From contig DF820458.1 of the NCBI GenBank assembly GCA_000739515.1, positions 655,285 through 689,138 of the forward strand: a stretch of DNA of 33,854 nt, in the 5' to 3' direction. A program made the position numbers and the translations under genes. The notes beneath the pieces are model-generated. The model was not told the DNA's origin and searched no databases. It saw only the letters and a list, made by a program, of their open reading frames with translations. This stretch comes from Candidatus Moduliflexus flocculans (GTDB lineage Bacteria; Moduliflexota; Moduliflexia; Moduliflexales; Moduliflexaceae). Below, piece after piece: positions 32,741-33,854 of this stretch. The first letter of the stretch is position 1. The number at the start of each line of letters is the position of its first letter.

Positions 32741-33772
32741 ATGAGACATGACATTGAAATTGACGGATCATTCGGCGAAGGGGGCGGGCAGATTCTCCGC
32801 ACGTCATTAGCCCTTTCGCTCGTCACTGGCAAACCGTTCCGCATGGAACGCATTCGCGCCAATCGCAAGAGACCAGGCTTAGCGCGCCAGCATTTGACGG
32901 CGGTCAATGCGGCGGCGATTATCAGTAACGCTGACGTGAGCGGGAACGCGCTCGAATCGCAAACCCTGACATTTGCGCCGCAGCAGGTCATTCCAGGGGA
33001 TTATCATTTCGCGGTCGGCACGGCGGGAAACTGCACGCTTGTGCTGCAAACGGTGCTGCCCGCGTTGCTTACAATTGTTGGGGAATCGCGATTTGTACTG
33101 GAAGGCGGCACGCATAACCCGCTTGCGCCGAGTTTCGATTTTTTGGAGGCGGTCTTTTTGCCGATTTTGGGGCGCATGGGCGCGAACGTGTCTGCGAAAC
33201 TCGACCGCCCCGGCTTTTATCCGGCGGGCGGCGGTAAAATGCGCGTCACCATCACCTCATCGGGAACGCTGAAACCGCTGGAACTTTTAGAACGCGGCGC
33301 AATCGTTTCGCAGAGCGCGACGGCGCTCCTGTCGGAATTGCCCGCGCATATCGGCGAACGGGAATTGAAAATCGTGAAACAGCGGCTCGGCTGGCCGTCG
33401 CGACATTTGCGACTTGAAGAAATCAATAATCCGGTCGGTCCCGGCAACGCGCTGACATTGACCATCGTGAGCGAGCAGATCACCGAACTCTTTGCCGGAT
33501 TCGGCGAACGCGGCGTTCGAGCCGAAACCGTCGCCGAGCGCGTCGTCAACGAGGCACAGGCGTATCTTGACGCCAACGTGCCGGTCGGGGCGCATCTCGC
33601 GGATCAACTTTTAATTCCGTTCGCGCTCGCAGGCGGCGGCAGATTTCGGACGCTCGCGCCGACGCTGCATACCACCACGAACATCGAAATTCTGAAGCAT
33701 TTCCTTGACATTGACGCGCAGGTCGCACAGGTTGCTGAAAAGGCGTGGGAAATAACACTGCATAAACAGTGA
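32741..33772 (+). CDS. rtcA: RNA 3'-terminal phosphate cyclase
   Basis: This 343-aa enzyme uses ATP to convert RNA 3'-phosphates to 2',3'-cyclic phosphates through an adenylated histidine. The ATG at 32741 is chosen because it gives the family N-terminus RHDIEIDGSFGEGGGQILR; the longer frame from 32696 only translates the hairpin. Conserved segments are RPGLARQHLTAV, GTAGNCTLVLQTVLPALL, GGTHNPLAPSFDFLE, RPGFYPAGGGKMRV and GAHLADQLLIPFALAGGG. His310 (LHTTTNIEI) aligns with the nucleophilic His309 of E. coli RtcA. The length is standard. No rtcB or sigma54 regulator rtcR is adjacent, so this is not the E. coli-type rtc operon. Confidence 0.96.
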   Translation: MRHDIEIDGSFGEGGGQILRTSLALSLVTGKPFRMERIRANRKRPGLARQHLTAVNAAAIISNADVSGNALESQTLTFAPQQVIPGDYHFAVGTAGNCTLVLQTVLPALLTIVGESRFVLEGGTHNPLAPSFDFLEAVFLPILGRMGANVSAKLDRPGFYPAGGGKMRVTITSSGTLKPLELLERGAIVSQSATALLSELPAHIGERELKIVKQRLGWPSRHLRLEEINNPVGPGNALTLTIVSEQITELFAGFGERGVRAETVAERVVNEAQAYLDANVPVGAHLADQLLIPFALAGGGRFRTLAPTLHTTTNIEILKHFLDIDAQVAQVAEKAWEITLHKQ

Positions 33773-33776
33773 AAAA

Positions 33777-33854
33777 CTGATGTTACGCAGCGCCGCCGAC
33801 AATTCCCCTCCTGGGAGGGGCAAGGGGTGGGGTCGTCCGTGAGTGATTGCTCGT
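33777..33854. repeat. MITE-like palindromic repeat, partial copy at window end
   Basis: These 78 bases match positions 1-78 in the same orientation with a single mismatch (t56 there, g here). The copy begins 5 nt after the rtcA stop and is cut by the end of the window. Confidence 0.85.

Noticed and set aside
1..33854. Window as a complete circular replicon, because both ends match
   Set aside because: The matching ends belong to a palindromic repeat element and differ by one base, and the content is chromosomal housekeeping and signalling with no replication gene.

Overview
The window looks like a chromosomal segment of a free-living, Gram-negative-type bacterium, probably from an uncultured lineage. 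The support is a lipoprotein with a lipobox, sensors with large periplasmic parts, a YibQ-type envelope deacetylase, a complete chemosensory cluster and many palindromic intergenic repeats. The dense signalling content and the repeat families recall uncultured filamentous bacteria such as candidate phylum KSB3/Modulibacteria or Chloroflexota-like genomes. That placement is a guess: there is no rRNA or other decisive marker here.

Layout. 1-2.3 kb: a palindromic MITE-like repeat, hisS on the minus strand, and a divergent small lipoprotein. 2.25-4.4 kb: rsmB, a decayed IS3-family remnant and a gene-poor stretch. 4.4-9.0 kb: a soluble five-PAS histidine kinase with a degenerate receiver, divergent from an alanyl-tRNA synthetase paralogue that lacks the editing and C-Ala domains. 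9.06-14.3 kb: a two-component module made of a 14-blade periplasmic propeller kinase, a stand-alone receiver, and a receiver-TIR fusion whose phosphoacceptor Asp is replaced by Asn. 14.8-24.9 kb: a same-strand chemosensory operon, cheY - HEAT protein - cheR - cheW - MCP - MCP - cheA, with no cheB inside the cluster.

24.87-25.57 kb (minus strand): a DUF1573-type secreted protein. Its reading frame is interrupted only by a UGA exactly where the family has the first Cys of its CGC motif. A small hairpin with the geometry of a bacterial SECIS follows, so I read it as a candidate selenoprotein; this is the most interesting single observation here. 25.7-33.8 kb: an 81-aa unknown protein, a YibQ-like deacetylase, a DNA methyltransferase-Mrr nuclease fusion, a DUF6064 pseudogene, a DmeF-like metal exporter, a membrane HEAT/WD40 protein and rtcA. 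A second partial copy of the MITE-like repeat closes the window.

How the parts work together. Three signalling blocks lie close together: the PAS kinase, the propeller kinase with two receivers and TIR, and the Che cluster. All could feed environmental signals to different outputs. Translation and RNA metabolism genes (hisS, rsmB, the AlaRS paralogue, rtcA) are scattered between them and do not form an operon. Several gaps hold perfect inverted repeats that belong to dispersed families, and some of these may act as terminators or attenuators.
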